Assembly: GCA_002423285.1 (NCBI GenBank)
Contig: DIVF01000023.1
Coordinates: 1-32,947 of the forward strand
Length of the DNA stretch: 32,947 nucleotides
From: Micavibrio sp. UBA6139
Lineage (GTDB): Bacteria > Pseudomonadota > Alphaproteobacteria > Micavibrionales > Micavibrionaceae
Reading direction: 5' to 3'
The notes under the pieces are model-generated. The model was not told the DNA's origin and made no database searches. It worked only from the letters and a program-made list of their open reading frames with translations. A program made the translations under genes and the position numbers. Shown here piece after piece: positions 32,509 through 32,947 of the stretch; the stretch's first letter is position 1; every line of letters starts with the position of its first letter.

Positions 32509-32947
32509 TGCGTCCTTTCCCGGTTAGTTTATAAACGTAATAGTTAGATGATAAGCCTGGTAGGGCTGAAAACAGTCTGCTTTCCGATAATATGTTATTG
32601 TCCCGAATGAGGAATGATGTAATATCAAGCCATTAGTGGAGAGTTAGTCTTTATAAAGACGCTCTGCACCGCCATTGTTTTTCTTGGACGTCATCCTCCG
32701 TCCGTCCTTTTCCAAGCTACCTCAGAAACGAAAATGCGACGCGGGCAAATAACAGATTCGTATGATCCTCTCTCTAAATAGCAAAAACCCTGAGAAATAT
32801 TTTGAACCTTTAGCAATCTAATACCAATTTATAAGCACCTAATTTTTTTGCACACCCGTTATATGACATAAACCATTTCATATGCTCACTTGCATAAACA
32901 ATTGAATATAATTGATTTTAAACTGAGCCACCCCCTATAAATGAGTC
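32509..32947. other. Gene-free AT-rich tail
   Basis: About 440 bases with no credible coding frame on either strand. It is visibly AT-rich, especially past 32780. I see no tRNA, no convincing terminator and no repeat of the tRNA-Ser 3' end that would mark an attachment site. At the far right, 32921-32936 on the minus strand reads GGGGTGGCTCAGTTTA, which recalls IS21-type repeats, but it is too short to call. Confidence 0.5.

Noticed and set aside
32921..32947. Minus-strand GGGGTGGCTCAGTTTA resembling repeats at IS21-type ends
   Set aside because: Only about 16 bases at the window edge, with no istA or istB similarity nearby.
30341..32947. A second copy of the tRNA-Ser 3' end as an attachment site
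   Set aside because: The best candidate, near 32669-32685 (CTCTGCACCGCCATT), shares only a GCCATT core with the tRNA end. No direct repeat was found.
1..32947. CRISPR arrays, rRNA genes or riboswitches
   Set aside because: No regularly spaced direct repeats, no rRNA-like stretches and no recognisable riboswitch core were seen.

Overview
The window looks like an alphaproteobacterial chromosome of moderate GC. The evidence is a complete SUF iron-sulfur operon led by an Rrf2 regulator, a Fur-family repressor without the usual zinc CxxC pair, DUF1491, two intracellular polyhydroxyalkanoate (PHA) depolymerases, and the GatCAB amidotransferase. A Rhodospirillales- or Micavibrio-like organism would fit, but I cannot fix the genus from sequence alone.

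Bases 1-6705 (minus strand) hold a tightly coupled operon in the order rrf2-sufB-orf-sufC-[DUF559]-sufD-sufS-sufT-sufA. Several junctions are 4-base ATGA overlaps. The operon has taken in a small AT-rich ORF between sufB and sufC, and a DUF559 endonuclease-like gene bracketed by inverted copies of a GC-rich hairpin repeat. A second inverted repeat pair with the same geometry but no gene inside lies between sufT and sufA.

Bases 6859-17048 hold housekeeping and regulatory genes: a membrane-fused spermidine synthase-like protein, prfC, ppa, DUF1491, fur, a soluble PAS histidine kinase, a degenerate GGDEF protein, tgt and rpmB. The tgt product has lost all three zinc cysteines and carries a glycine in the substrate-selection loop. 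Bases 17049-22306 hold a CobD/CbiB-like membrane protein, two PHA depolymerase paralogs (one with a Cys nucleophile, one with Ser) and a YgjP-type metallopeptidase.

Bases 22324-30129 hold an unrecognised gene interrupted by an in-frame UGA, ruvX, and gatC-gatA-(secreted Cys-rich protein)-gatB, which makes Gln-tRNA and/or Asn-tRNA by transamidation. These are followed by a TerC/CBS/CorC membrane protein and two small genes.

Bases 30261-32947 look like the start of an integrated island. A tRNA-Ser(GCT) is followed by a tyrosine integrase that has lost its catalytic tyrosine end, an IS5-type transposase remnant, a 5'-truncated ORF and an AT-rich gene-free tail. This stretch is decayed, and no clear second attachment site is visible inside the window.
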